Of a stretch of DNA of 64,000 nucleotides, positions 1-12,219 are shown piece after piece (positions within the stretch are counted from its first letter, which is position 1; each line of letters starts with the position of its first letter). The stretch is from contig PS015062.1 of assembly GCA_048213135.1 (NCBI GenBank), positions 16,651-80,650 on the forward strand, written 5' to 3'. This DNA is from Reclinomonas americana ATCC 50394 (taxonomy: Eukaryota > Jakobida > Jakobea > Jakobida). Below the pieces are notes generated by a model. That model was not told the DNA's origin. It saw only the letters and a program-made list of their open reading frames with translations, and made no database searches. The translations under genes were made by a program, and so were the position numbers.

Positions 1-1537
1 TTGCTCGCACCCTTCTTGATGATGATCGGAAACTGTGGTTTCTCACGTGATGTGCAGCGGTGGTGGACAAGAGCGGGCATGTGCATCTTGGCGGCCTGGC
101 AGAGGGGGCCGTCGCTGACGGAGATGACGTGGACATGGAAAGTCAGCAGCAACACGAGGGTTTCTTGTCGCTGCTGTCGTTGTTGGTCGACGCGCTCGCC
201 GAGTTGGACGCGCTGTCGGCGCTGGCGATTGTGTCGCAACGGCCTGGATACTGCCGACCCACGTTCCTGGATGAACCGGGCAAGGTGCGAGGTGCTGGTC
301 TCTTGTCACCACAGTTGTGACACTGACAACGATGATGCGCAGCTGGAGTTGGTCGATGTGAGGCACCCGATGGCCGAGGCCACCATGGACACACCCTTTG
401 TGCCCAACACGGTGCGCTTGCAGGCAGCGACGGCGGCGGCGGCGGCGGGCGGCGGAGAAAGTGAAGCGACCGTACCATGTGCGCTGGTGATCACTGGACC
501 CAACATGGGCGGCAAGAGCTGCTTGGTGCGCTCTGTGGCACTGGCGGTGCTCCTTGCACAGCTCGGCTGCTACGTTCCCGCCGAGTCCGCCACCCTTTCC
601 GTCTTTGACGGCATCTACACTCGGTGCGTTTTGCTTTTTGTGCCTCTCGTTTCTCCCTCCATGTTCTCACTTGCACGCTAGCATGGGAGCCGGTGATGCC
701 ATCACGCAGGGTCGCAGCACTTTCATGGTGGAGTTGGAGGAGACGGCCAGCATTCTCCGCACGGCCACGAGGAGATCGCTGATCATTTTGGATGAGGTTT
801 GTTGGAAAACGACATTCACTGATGGAGCGAGGCACGGTGTTCATCGCCACTCTTTTTTTGGTACGACGCAGCTCGGTCGCGGCACGAGCACACACGATGG
901 TGCGGCTATTGCGTACGCCACGTTGGAGCATGTGTTGCGACGAGTCGGTGCCTGCACCCTGTTCGTGACCCACTATCCTCTCGTGGGCCACCTGGAGACT
1001 CTGTACCCCGAACGGTGTCACACGGCGCACATGTTGTGCTTGACAGAATCGGTGGATGCCGAGGGCTCGGCAACGGACTCGGCGGCGCGTCAGTTGCGCA
1101 ACCGCGCTCGCCTTTCATGTGTGTGGGAAGGTGGTCACTCACGCACTTGCGTTTACAGAGTGGTGACATTCCTGTACAAGCTGGATCGCGGCATTGCGCC
1201 GTCGAGTTACGGTCTCAATGTGGCCCGTCTTGCCGGCATTCCGCAGGCGGTGCTCGATCGTGCCGCCGAATTGGCTGCGCAGCTGCAGCAGCGAGTCGAG
1301 TCGAGTGCGGTGGAGTCGTCGGAGGCACACTTGCACCAATTCCGGCGGCTGGTGAGCGGGTTGAAGCAGCTGGTGTCCGTCGGCAATCGCCCTGAATTGG
1401 TACGTCGCGCCGTCAGTGAAGGGGAGAAAGAGTGGTGTTTCCATTCACTGACTTGAATGCAGACGGACGCGGAGTGGAGGGCAGCGTGCCGGCAGTTCAC
1501 TGCCGCTGGCGTGCTGATGGGTGACGGATCACAGTGA
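1..1537 (+). CDS. MSH3: DNA mismatch repair protein MSH3, C-terminal ATPase part (5' partial)
   Basis: This is the C-terminal ATPase of a MutS homologue, which with MSH2 forms MutS-beta and recognises insertion/deletion loops in the nucleus. Exons read 58-284, 343-623, 682-796, 872-1399 and 1463-1537; bases 1-57 look like the end of an intron. Visible motifs: GDYCRP-like RPGYCRP (about 240-262), Walker A TGPNMGGKS (about 494-520), the MutS signature STFMVEL (718-738), Walker B LIILDE, then GRGTSTHDG after the 797-871 intron, and FVTHYP (962-979). VTHYP and the stretch VTFLYKLDRGIAPSSYGLNVA are typical of MSH3 rather than MSH2 or MSH6. A small in-frame intron near 1119-1158 is possible. The apparent frame changes are all explained by GT-AG introns, so nothing suggests a pseudogene. 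The start lies left of the window. Confidence 0.9.
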
Positions 1538-1560
1538 ACATTGCAATGCATGTAATCAAC

Positions 1561-3034
1561 TCACGAGTCCCGTTCACTGCCCGTCAACTCGCGCATCTTT
1601 TGCACCACTCTACTGAGGAACACAGGCTGCTGTCGACGACTGGCCGAGGCAGCAGCGGCACTGCGTCCACGACCGCCGCCGGTCTTGCGATTGCCGGACC
1701 ATGTGCGGAGCAGTCGTGCATTCTCGTTGTGGCGCCAGATGCGATCGTAGTCGATGCGGGGGCGCGATGGATCGCGAAAGAGTAGGTAACGTGCGGCCGA
1801 CGAGTACACCGTCGCAGTGGCAGCCGCCTCTTCGCCAGCAGCTGCGGTGGCGGCCACCGCGCGTGACCGTCGCCGATTGGGTCTGACGAATAGCACCTCC
1901 GTCGCACCAGTCTCCATCCCCATGCTCTCCAAAAATCGATGCAGGTCCACCTGCTCTCCCCACTCGGCCAGTGAGTAGGTGTCGAGGTGAAGACGGCGGC
2001 AACACAAACACACCGACTCTGGCATCGTGCCATCGATAATGTCTTCGTCGTCCTCCTCTCCCTCTTCGTCTTCCTCCTCCTCTTCGTCTTCGCTCATACA
2101 AACATTGCCGGCGTCGCTGCGATACCGTGCCGTCGGTTTCCGCGCACCATACTTTGAGCGTTGTTCCTGCAACCGCGCACGTGAGCATCAGCATCAACAG
2201 CAGAAGAGGAAAAAACCGACAGGCAGCGCACCGCTGTCGGGGTCCACGCCTGCAAAAACTGCGCCTGATCACGTGCATTCTCGTAGTCCTCGTGCCGCTC
2301 TCGACACCACTCCGCAGCGACCCACTGCACGGTGCTCATGGTCAGATCCGGATCGGCCGCACGCCGCCACATGGTCTCCGCCAGCGGCGTGGTCACCGTG
2401 ACCTCGCGCGTCATGTACTGCGCACCAAACGACTCCCACAGCACCACATGCACCGCCGTCTGCGTCGACAGTGTGAGAGAATCGTCAAAACAACACGCTG
2501 GCAGCAAACAGCACCAACAACGCCGACCTCCAGTGGTGACAGCGAGTTGAGTGACTTTTGTTGTCGCCGTCGTCGCCTCCGCTGCACCACAGGAGGCGAC
2601 GGAGACGCGGGTGGAGGTGTTGGTGATCTCGGTGGTGGAGGAGGAGGAGGAGGAGGAGAAGGAGGAGGAGGCGGCCGAGGCGCCGTCACTCGTCGCCTGC
2701 GCGTCACTTTCGGCAACGCAAGCGCCCTCGGCTTGCCCGCCTTCTCACTGCGTAAGTGACGCCGCTCCGCCGCCAACTCCGCTCGCGTCAACCGCTTCTC
2801 CCGCATCATAATGCTCGTGATGCTCGGTCGCCACGACTCCGACAGCGCTCCCATTAGCATTTGCGACAGGCGACGTCGATGATGCCGGCGACGCTCCTGC
2901 TGTGACTCTGTCACCTCCTCCTCCTCTTCTTCTGCCTCTTCTACCTCCTCTTCAGACTCGTGCTGCACAGTGGCACAGTGTCGCTTTTGTGGTGGCTCGT
3001 CGTCTGCTTCCGCAGATGCATTGCGCTTGCTCAT
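1561..3034 (-). CDS. hypothetical acidic/proline-rich protein (449 aa)
   Basis: I do not recognise this protein. Three exons on the minus strand, 3034-2519, 2459-2232 and 2166-1561, join in phase 0 through introns of 59 and 65 nt and give about 449 aa. The N-terminal part holds an acidic Glu run, an Arg/Lys-rich stretch (nuclear-localisation-like PPQKR and RRRHHRRR) and a polyproline run. The second exon is the best-folded part (TAVHVVLWESFGAQYMTREV). The third has another Asp/Glu run followed by a cysteine pair (CLCC) and a basic tail. An in-frame ATG at 3034 was chosen; a short upstream coding exon beginning at 3162 is possible but its splice phases fit poorly. The stop is only 23 bp from the MSH3 stop, tail to tail. 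Confidence 0.6.
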
Positions 3035-3340
3035 CTGTCGAGCATATCTGCGCGCGTGGAGAGTGAGTCACGCTGCACTGACACAGAGGAGAACATACAT
3101 GCACGCAACAGCTCCTCAAACGATGAGCGGATGATGCTGGCCAGTTGCGCCTGCTCCGCCATCTCTCTCTGATGTGTCCCGTAAGTCCGTTTGCGTCTTT
3201 CTCAAGTCGTGCGAGAGAAAGCGAGGGTGTTAGCAACCGTCTGCTCTCACAGACACTGTGCGCGCGAGTGCGTGTCTGATCACACACACATAGTCGACGA
3301 CAACGCAAGCTGTGTGCGTGCGTGCGCGTGTGTGTGAGGA
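3035..3340. promoter_or_regulatory. head-to-head intergenic region
   Basis: About 306 bp between the divergent starts of the 449-aa orphan (minus) and the TALPID3-like gene (plus). It is rich in alternating purine-pyrimidine (GTGTGCGTGCGTGCGCGTGTG near 3311-3335). It presumably holds both 5' UTRs and a shared promoter. I see no TATA box or other recognisable element. Confidence 0.35.
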
Positions 3341-6300
3341 ATGTCGATCGCAGGTGACTGTTGAGCGATTTTGGCGCGCTGCTCTCTCTCTCTTTGTGAC
3401 AGCACATTGCACAGCGAAATCGACGCTTGATCGTCTGCGCAACGAGGCAGCTGCTCTACGCGAGACGCTATCGCGCATTCAGCAGCCACCCGCATCGTCA
3501 TCGCACAGTCTCGCGCTGTCAGTGTCCTCGTCGGCCTCCTCGTGGGCCTCCACTCCTCCTCAGACACCCGCTGCTCTGCCACTCGACTGTTCGCCGGTGG
3601 GACGCCTGCAGGCGGCGCTCGATGCCTCGTCGCTGACAGCAGGAGGCGGTTTGCGATGGAGTGGGGCGACTGATGGACTGCAGACGGCGTTCTCGGCGGA
3701 TCTGGAGGCGGTGCTGTGGCGCGCTGCGGCCTCGTCGTACTCTTTTCGTGGGACCTCAGAGCAGGAGCAGGCAGAGGAGGTGCCAGAGTCGCCTCCTCCG
3801 CGGCCTCCTCCGCCACCAGCAGCACGGGTTGAGAACAACGACGATGATGACGATCCAGAGATTGTCAACATGCGAGCGTCGGCGGCGCGGCAGTCGGCAG
3901 ATGCACCGCTGGAGAGCATGTCGAAGCCGCCTCCGTCACCGCTGAGGGTGTTCTCGGGATCGATTGTGGTGACTCGACACGAGACGTCGCCGCGAAAGGT
4001 GTTTTCTGGGGCGCAGCAGCAGCAGCCGCCGCCTCTGTATCAGCCACCGCAGGCGCCGGAGCAGAGAGCGGTGCCTGTTGGTGACACGCAGCCAACGCAG
4101 CAGTCGACAACAACAGCTGCCGCACCGCCGGCGGGCGGGCTGCGAGCTGCGGTGGCCGCGTCGTCCGCACCCAAGCCGCGACCAAGCTCGGCGCCCAAGG
4201 CGAAACCGTCCGCGACACGAGCGCCTTCAGCAGCCGCGGCCACGGGAGGAGGAGGAGGAGGAGGTGGGAAGAAGGCCAAGGCAGCGCCTGCTCGTGAACC
4301 GCCGTCCAATGGTGTGCGTGTGACGCGGCACGAGCGTGAACTCATGCCGTCGGCCACTATCATGCCGGATCCCGATCCACTGCCCACCGCGGGCGGCTGG
4401 CAAGTGGACGAGAACAGGTCGCCGCCGCCCACCTCGCCTGTTCCGCCACCGCAGCAACGCCACGCAGGTGCACCGAATGCACCGCCGTGGCCCGTAGTCG
4501 GCCAGCCCAGTCGGCGTTCACGAACACCGGTGCGAGTCTCTGGCGACCACAAGGACATTCACGAACGCGGTCCTCGTTGCGTGCTCTCTTCGTGACACCT
4601 CTCTCGTCTCCTTGTTACCTGTGCTCACCCAGTCTTTTCTTCTCAGCTGGCCAGCCACCACATTCGAGGCCAGGTCGCCCACAGTCGGCGCCACGGATGC
4701 CAGATGTGTTGCCACCGCCGCCGCGTGTGATTGTGCGACAGCCCACCATGCATCGCCCAGGCGTGCCGGGCGAGGAGCTGGGACGTGTGCGAGTACCCGG
4801 GCGGTGCGTTGCGCAGTGCGTTTTTTGATCGCGAGAGAATCCAGGCTGACGTTTTGTCGTCGCGCAGTGCGAGCGGCGAGAAGAAAGCTGGAAAACCGGA
4901 GACGCCGCCAGCACCAGGCATCGAGGCGCGTGCTCGTCTGCGCACGCCGGCCTCGCGTCAAGTTCCCTCCTCACGCATGGTGCGGCCGCCGCCAGCCGAT
5001 CCCGTTCCGGCGGGCACAAATCTGCGCGGCACGCTGACGCGTGAGTTCTCCCCGATGGCGGTGGCACGCGACACTCCGCCCGACCAAATCCGCTACCGCA
5101 ATCCCCTGGCGACGCGACCACCCGCAGCCACTGTCGCAGCAACGGCGACGACGACGACCACAGCCACCACCACCACCACCACCACCTCGTCCATCACCGC
5201 CGCCACCGCTCGGTCGACCATGAGCACACTCGCGGCGAGCACGGTGCGCAGCAGCATGGGAGCCGACGACCCACTGTTGGCCACTGCGCAGAGTCACTTT
5301 AGCGGTCTGGAGGCCACTGCCAATGCCGCGGCAGCAGCAGCGATTGCGCCGCTGGTGCCGTCTTCTTTACACGATCCAGTACCACCGGCACCACCAGCAC
5401 CGCCACCAGCCCCACCAGAACAACCACAACCACTGCAGCGGCAACCGCTGCCACCGGCTGCCATCACGACCGAGACGCCCACGTCGACCTCCTCGCAGCA
5501 GCAGCGCATGATGCTGCCGGAGGAGTATCCGGTGCAGCCGCGCGAAAAGGCGCCTCACACGCAAGTGACTGTCATTCAGAACGGTGGGTCTTCGCGCCCG
5601 CCACCGTCTCCATCCGTCACTGTCGGCGGGCCAGGCGAGGTCACCAGTGGCGTATCACGAGTGGCAAGTGTGCGTGCAGAGGTCCCCACTGTGGCCGAGG
5701 CGTACGGAATCGGCAAGGCAGCACAGCAGCAGCAGCGGGGTTCATCACTGCAAGCTGGCTTGTATCCGCGCTCGTCGCTGGCCAACGATGGCGCACGCTT
5801 GCAACCCAGCATGCTGGCGAACACTGCCGGCAGTAGCAGTCGCCGTGGCAACGATGATGACGGTGGTGGCAGCAGTAGCGATGATGAAGGCAAGCGCGGT
5901 CGGCGACGCAGCAGTGGAGGCGACAATGGACGCGATCGGCGACGACCGAGCAGTGCTCCGCGTCCGACGCGAAACGGCGAGCACACGGCGAACGGTGATC
6001 AACAGCAGCATGGCGACAATGATCGCGGTGGACGAGGCACGGTGATTATTCAGACTTTTGACTTGTCACCGAAGGACTTGGACTTGAAGATGCGCTTTGC
6101 ACGCAAGCAGAGCGAAGCTCGTGAAGGTGCTGTGACCTTTTTTCCATGCTTTTCCCTCCCTTTTGTGTGACTGACTTTCTGCCGCACAGCTCGTCGCGAA
6201 CGAAAACGACAGCGTCGCTCGTTGCAGTTTTCACAGGAGCAGTTTGCACACCCGATGCTCGTGCCCATGGCGTACATGCCCACCATGGCCGGTGCCATGC

Positions 6301-9300
6301 CCATGGGAATGATGCCACTCGCGCCAACGGTATGACAGCGTCCACGTGACAATGCTGCAAGAGCGTGTTTCTCACTCGATACATGCATGCACTGCAGGGT
6401 ATTCGTCAGGGCGACACGCTGTCGGCCTCCATGGAGGACCTGCGCCGCAACATTGACAGGGTTTGTCACTCGTTGTGAGCCGCGGCTGCTTGTACGTCGT
6501 CTCACTTCTCTCTCTCTCGCATCCCCCCCTTTGCAGATTCAGCAGCTGACTCCCGACGGACACATGTATGGCGCCGATGGTCCCGATGACCTCGATGCAC
6601 CGCCGGTGCCGCGCGATGTGTGGGAGGAGACGACGGAAAGTAGTTTGGAGGATCAAGTGACTCGCGACGCACCTGCCGCGGCTCAGCAACGCAAGTGAGT
6701 TTGCACACAACAACACACGAGTAGTCTTCTGTAATCAACTAAGTCTCTTTTGGATGGCAGGCGCTCCGTGGGCATGGAGCGCGTGGGTGAGGTTCCGGTG
6801 CGAGCGTCACCGTATGTGCACCGACTGAACTCGACGGTGGTTCGCTCGCCGTTGCTTCCGCGTCGTGCCGACACCTCCATGAACGACACCATCACTGCGG
6901 ACGAGTCTGTCGATGAAACGACAAGGCGGTTCGTTGGCCACGTGATCACTCACCATCGATCGAGGGCAGCCACCACTCACCCGTACGCGCCGCGCAGAGA
7001 GCAACAGCGTCGTCGATCGTCTCAACACACGACAGATGCCGGCAAAGCGTCGACGGCGGGAGCCGGTGGAACGACGCGCTCGGACGGCGCCAAGACCGCC
7101 TCCATGCGATCGGCGCGAAGCACCTTGTCACACGGAACAGGAACAGGAACAGGGCGTCAGGGCAAAATTGCTGCCTCGTCTCGTCGCAGCAATGGCAATG
7201 GCGGTGGTGGTGGTGGCGGCGGTAATGGTGGAGGTGGAGGTGGTGGTAACGGGGGTGGAGGTGGTGGCGGTGGTGGCCACGGTGGTGACGGAGTCGATGG
7301 CAGGGGAGCGAGCGACGAGCTGGCGGCTAGCGGCAAGCATGCTGACGGTGAAGGCGGCAATGGTCGGCGAGCGACGTTTGACGAGAAAGACTTTGATGTG
7401 ACGCCGGAGGGTCAGCAGTTGCACGAGGAGTTCCGTGGACTTATTGCGTCGGCTGAGTTGACAAAGAAGCGAGTTCGTGAGGCTGCCGCGTTGGCGCACA
7501 GCACACGGGCGCTGAAGGAGACCATTGCTGGACTGAACCAGGAGCTGTCGGATCAGCTGAATGAGGTGGCGCCGAGTGTGCACTCGCGGCTTGAGACGCT
7601 CTCTCGTGACGTGACGTCCGGCTTTCCCTCGTTTACGCCTCCCACTGGGGCACCAAAGGTGCGTTTCCCCGCTCGCTCCATTTCGATGGCATAGCAGCTC
7701 ACAAGGACTCGTGACGCAGTGGCGTGAGGATGTGTCGCTGGAGAACACATTCCGCAATCTCGATCCGCAAGCACTGGACGTTGCGTGATGGCGAACTGCA
7801 TGCTTTAAAGACAACGCAACTCAATGGTGGGTGGCACAGGCACTCGGTCGGCAAGCCGACAAGCACTTTGAGTATTCCACTTTGTTGCACCAGCTGGACA
7901 GTGTGTCGCGTGACACGGCGCGTGCGCTGCAAGATGCGCGTGAGCTGGCGCTGCAGATGAAAGGTTACACACATGCAAGCGTATCAAGTCTCCTCCTGTC
8001 CGTGTGCACTCATCACCTGACTGCGCGCAGAGGAGTCCGCTCCCAAGGACTGGCTGCCGGACCTCGCCACCGATCTCACCAAGTTCTTTGACCAGCTGCC
8101 TGCTTCGCAGTGCCCGGTGGCACCGGTGAGCGATGTTGAAACCCTGCACGAACAGCAGCAGTGCACTCACCTCGCCACCTGCGACACAGCCACTGGTTCG
8201 CCCCGAGGCCGCCATCTTTGAGGTGTACTCGAAGACTGAGCTGTTTGATGTGGCCGAGTTCATTCGAGCGCGTCGAGAGCATCGACAAAAGCCGGTGTGT
8301 GAGAACTGACTGCGTGCACGTCGCCCCACCTTTACCTCACTGTGCCCGTGCAGCTGCGACGAGAGACCCCGATGCAGACGTTGGAGACGATTCGCGACAT
8401 TGGCATCAACACGCAAGCGCCATACATGAAGGTCCACGATCTGGATCAGCGCGACTCGTGGGCCGATCGCATACCAACCGCCGAGCCATTCAGGCCGCAA
8501 TCATCACCACAGCGGCCACTGGAGGTCGATGTGCAAACACTCGACGACCGATTCGACACGCACACCCAGACAACTCCGTCACGGGGAAGCGGTCGAGGTG
8601 AGCAATGTTGTCGTGTGCTTGTGCAGAAAGGTGAAAAACTCCCGTGCTTATCTCCCTACCCTACAGTGCTCTTCGACATGCAAACATCGACCGACGAGTC
8701 GGGACGACCGTCACCACTGGCGCTCGACGTCGGTGCACAGACATCTCCGTTCCGAGCTGCCTCTGTCGCCTCGCCTCCGGTGTGTGGTCTTTCTCTCGTC
8801 TGTGTGTTCTCGCGCTCCTCCGCTGTTCTGATGTCGAGTTCCGTCGCAGCCTCGTCGACCTCCGCCGGCACCAGCACTCATCGCAGTGGCCGATCCCGGT
8901 CGCGACGAGGTTTGTACACATCACTATGACGCTGCTGTCGTCACCTCGATTCTCATTTCTCTTTGCAGGAGATTGCCCGCGTCAGTCGCCGTGCACCGGT
9001 GAGCTGCTTTTAAGAACTCGCTTTCGTTGTCAATGGATGCTCACGGTTGGACGCGTGTGTGTGTGTGTGTGTGTGCGTATTGCAGGCTGGCCAGTTGCAG
9101 CGCCACAAGGAGCAAGTGAGCACCGATCGTTTCGTGTTGCGAGACGCTCTGCGGCCGATGGAAACACAGGTGGTCTGCGAGTTGATTCGGTGCGTTGCTT
9201 TCCGCTGTGCGACACTTCACGCATGATGCTGACTTGTTGTATACCATCCAGCCACCAACTGAGCGACGACATTTGGCAGATGCTCCTGCGTCGCGGTGTG

Positions 9301-12095
9301 CCACTCACTCCACCTCTGTCGCCGGCCGAGCCACTCGGCTCGCCTTCCGATGCCGTTGCGGCCACTCCAATGCGTGGCGTGCCTGCTGAAGAGCTGCTGG
9401 TGCCATTTGTGTTGCCACGAGGTTTGGTTGTGCAGTGTTGTATCTTCTTAACATTGCCAGTCGTCTAATATTGCGCGCGTTGTGGTGGAACAGATGATCT
9501 CCCTGCACTGGTTTGCCGCTTGCCTTGCCTGCTTTGTGTCTCACGCGTTGCTTATCGATGCCCTCTTCATCTTGCAGTTGGAAGTTGTCGAAATCATGTC
9601 GGTGAGACTACTGTGCTTGTTTTCCCTTCACGTTACCAGTGCTGACATGCATGCCGCGTGCAGCCGATATCTCCACCACCTCGCCCGCGACCAGCATCGC
9701 CACCGCCGCCACTTGTTGTGGTGCGTCGATCGAACTCACCAACTCGGTTCCATCCTCTTCGTCATAGACTAATCGTTGATTACACAGGTGCCGGAGCCGG
9801 CGGCTGATCAGTCCGTGGTGTATGAGCCGATGAGTGTGGTACGTGTGCTTTTGAACAATGATCGTCCAACCTCACCTTACGCCAGCGTTTGTCTCACGAC
9901 TTGGTTGCCACAGCCTGCCACTCCACCAGCTCGCGGTCGCCCGGCGTCACCACCACCGCCTTTGGTGACGGTGAGTGCGCATGAGTCGGTGCTGACAGCC
10001 GTGCATCCTTCGCCTCATTCCTATTCCCCCCGCAGGTCCCTGCCCCGATGCCCGATCTGGCAGTGTTGGTTGTGGACGGCGACATGCAGCCAGTGCGCCC
10101 GGTGAGTGGCAGTACGTTATCGCCATGAATCATGCATTCACTCTAACCCATCACTTCGCATGCACGCAGTGTTCTCCGGCTGCTGGTGCTCGACCTGCCT
10201 CTCCATTCCGGGCGCCACACGTCTCCATGGTGAGAGCGCGATCTTCATCCGTACTGCAAGAAGAACTTGTCTCTCACTCTCGCCAACGCAGTTGTCCCCG
10301 CCGTCGTCACCGTACGCAATCGAGCGGTATCCACCGGAGCCGATTGAGCCGGAAGAGGAGCTCTACGTGTGAGTCGCCGTCCGCATTGCATATGTGAAGA
10401 GGGGTATCGATTGCTCATCCTCCATCGCGCACGCAGTCTCTCCGACGGCGAAATCTACATGCCCCACGTGGATGTCAGTCACGGCGAGATCATCTCCCTC
10501 AACGACGCCGTCGCCTACAATCTCCAACACTTCAAGCGCAAGATGCCGCGACGTGGCGCACCCTTGGTGCCGGTGCCTTCGAGCCATCCGTGGTGGCAGG
10601 GATCGGAGGACTCGTTCCAGGTTGCCGAGTCGGCATCGATGGCCTCTGCCGACAGCTCGAGTGCGGCTGGACCGTCCATGCCACCGATTTCGGCACCACC
10701 GTATCCTCAGCCACCACGGCGCCCGCCACTCGACGAGTGGTCGCACGATGGCGGCAGTGAGGCCTCCTCTGAGGGAGAACTGAGCGGACGTGTGCCGACG
10801 CAGAGGACGCCGCAGACGCAACCGTGGACCGGAGCCTCGTCGCCGTGGTCTGGCTACGACATGCATCGCCCGTCGCCCCGGTCGCACTGTTGCGTCGCAC
10901 ACTCGGTTGTGATGCTAAAGCACGTCCGTGTACTCATCATGATGCTATTTCGTGCCGTGCAGTGCCCACTCGAAATTCTCCTTCCGAGCTCTCGGAGGGT
11001 GAATTGGTGCTGCCTGGCCACGGACAGTGGCCGAGTCCGTCTCCTTCGCACACTGGCGAGCGTGGAAGCGACCTTGAGAGTGGAGAGTTTGTGTTGCCAG
11101 TCCGACCGGATTCGTACGAGGAGGGCGAGTTGGACACGAAGGTGTTGCAGGAGCTCGATCGGCAACGCGAGCAGCGCATTCTCGACATGCTCGATCAGCA
11201 GTCGCAGCTCCGCCTCCAGCAGGTGGTGCGAGTGACGCGTGAGCAGGAGGCGGAACGACTGCGCCGACAAATGATGCCGCGCATGGACTCACCGCCACCA
11301 CCGCCACCGCCACTGCAACCTGCAGCTGCACCAGCAGCTGCTGCTGCAGTTCCGCCAGCGACTGCCGCAGCTCCACCGGTGGGTGGAGCCCGTCCGCCAG
11401 CGGCGCCAAGTGTTCACACGACTCCGTCGTCGTCGGTGGAGAGTGGCGTGGCATCGGTGCCGCCGGGAATTGGCCTCGTCACTCCCCCACGCGCTGCATC
11501 CGGTCTGCGGCGTCCAGCTCCACTGGACACGCCTGCCTCGGCTGCAGCGCCACCTGCTGCTGGATCTCAGTCACCCTCGCCGCCAGTGCCCGCAGTGGTC
11601 GACAGCCTGCGCCTGAGTGATGCGTCGTCTGTGCCGCCACAGCAACAGCTGCCGCCAACTCTTCCGCGCTACAGTGGTGTGGGCGCCTCGACGGCCACCG
11701 ACTCGCGGCCGCCGCTGCCGTCGGACAGCTATTCGACGGACGGCGACGAGTCAACCGACAGCGTGCGTCGCTCCGACCCGGTGTTGCTGGGACGGCGGAA
11801 CGCTGGCGATCACGACGCAGATGCAGCTCTGTCCTTTGACACCGCGTCCTCCACCGACTCGGTGCCCACTGGTGGCACACGACCACTGGCACCTGCAGGC
11901 CTCGTGGGTACCGATCGCGATCGCCCGAGTGCCTTTAGCAGTACCGGCAGTGCTCCGCGGCCGCTCGTGATGGCTCCGCCGCCGGTGCGCACCGACACAG
12001 ACACCGATGCACCGGCGCAGGCGTCGACACCGCAGAGTCCACCATCGGAGATGTACGACACGGCGCAGTCGCGACGCGATGCCGAAAAACCGTGA
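3341..12095 (+). CDS. large disordered protein with coiled coil, proline-rich exons and repeated SEGE motifs; TALPID3-like
   Basis: 28 exons join without a frame error into 2313 aa. Exon 1 is only 13 nt (3341-3353). The protein opens with a short coiled coil (LDRLRNEAAALRETLSRI), then long Ser/Pro/Gln/Gly-rich disorder with a repeated VTRHE motif (near 3970 and 4320). A more conserved middle (7380-8600) is helical and has repeated xQT motifs (MQTLET, NTQAP, VQTLD, HTQTT, MQTSTD, AQTSP). Exons 9494-10368 are tiny (17-77 nt) and encode proline-rich modules such as RPASPPPPL. The last two exons repeat acidic SDGEI, SHGEI, SEGEL, SEGELVL and EEGEL motifs. Serial TP.PSP and SEGE motifs downstream of a helical core recall TALPID3/KIAA0586, a centriolar ciliogenesis protein, which would fit a cell with DRC1. 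I infer this from motif style only; it may be an unrelated centrosomal or disordered scaffold. Confidence 0.7.
9054..9076. repeat. (GT)n microsatellite inside an intron
   Basis: A run of GT dinucleotides lies in the 8999-9085 intron of the TALPID3-like gene, ending shortly before the acceptor TATTGCAG. It lengthens this intron relative to its neighbours (87 nt against about 60). Confidence 0.8.
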
Positions 12096-12219
12096 TCTTG
12101 TTTATAGAAAAGAATGAATAATGTTTAGCACACGCACACACACACACCTCGAGTTCACTGACTGTGGTGCGTCTCAAAACTGATTAGTGCACACGCAGTC
12201 GCTACCATTGCGTTGACTG
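12096..12219. other. tail-to-tail intergenic space
   Basis: 124 bp between the stop of the TALPID3-like gene and the stop of HIBADH. It contains an AT-rich stretch (TTTATAGAAAAGAATGAATAATG, near 12099-12123) that could serve 3' end formation, and a short (CA)n run at about 12130-12145. Confidence 0.4.

Noticed and set aside
1-1537. MSH3 as a frameshifted pseudogene
   Set aside because: Each change of frame coincides with a 58-75 nt GT-AG intron, and all ATPase motifs are intact.
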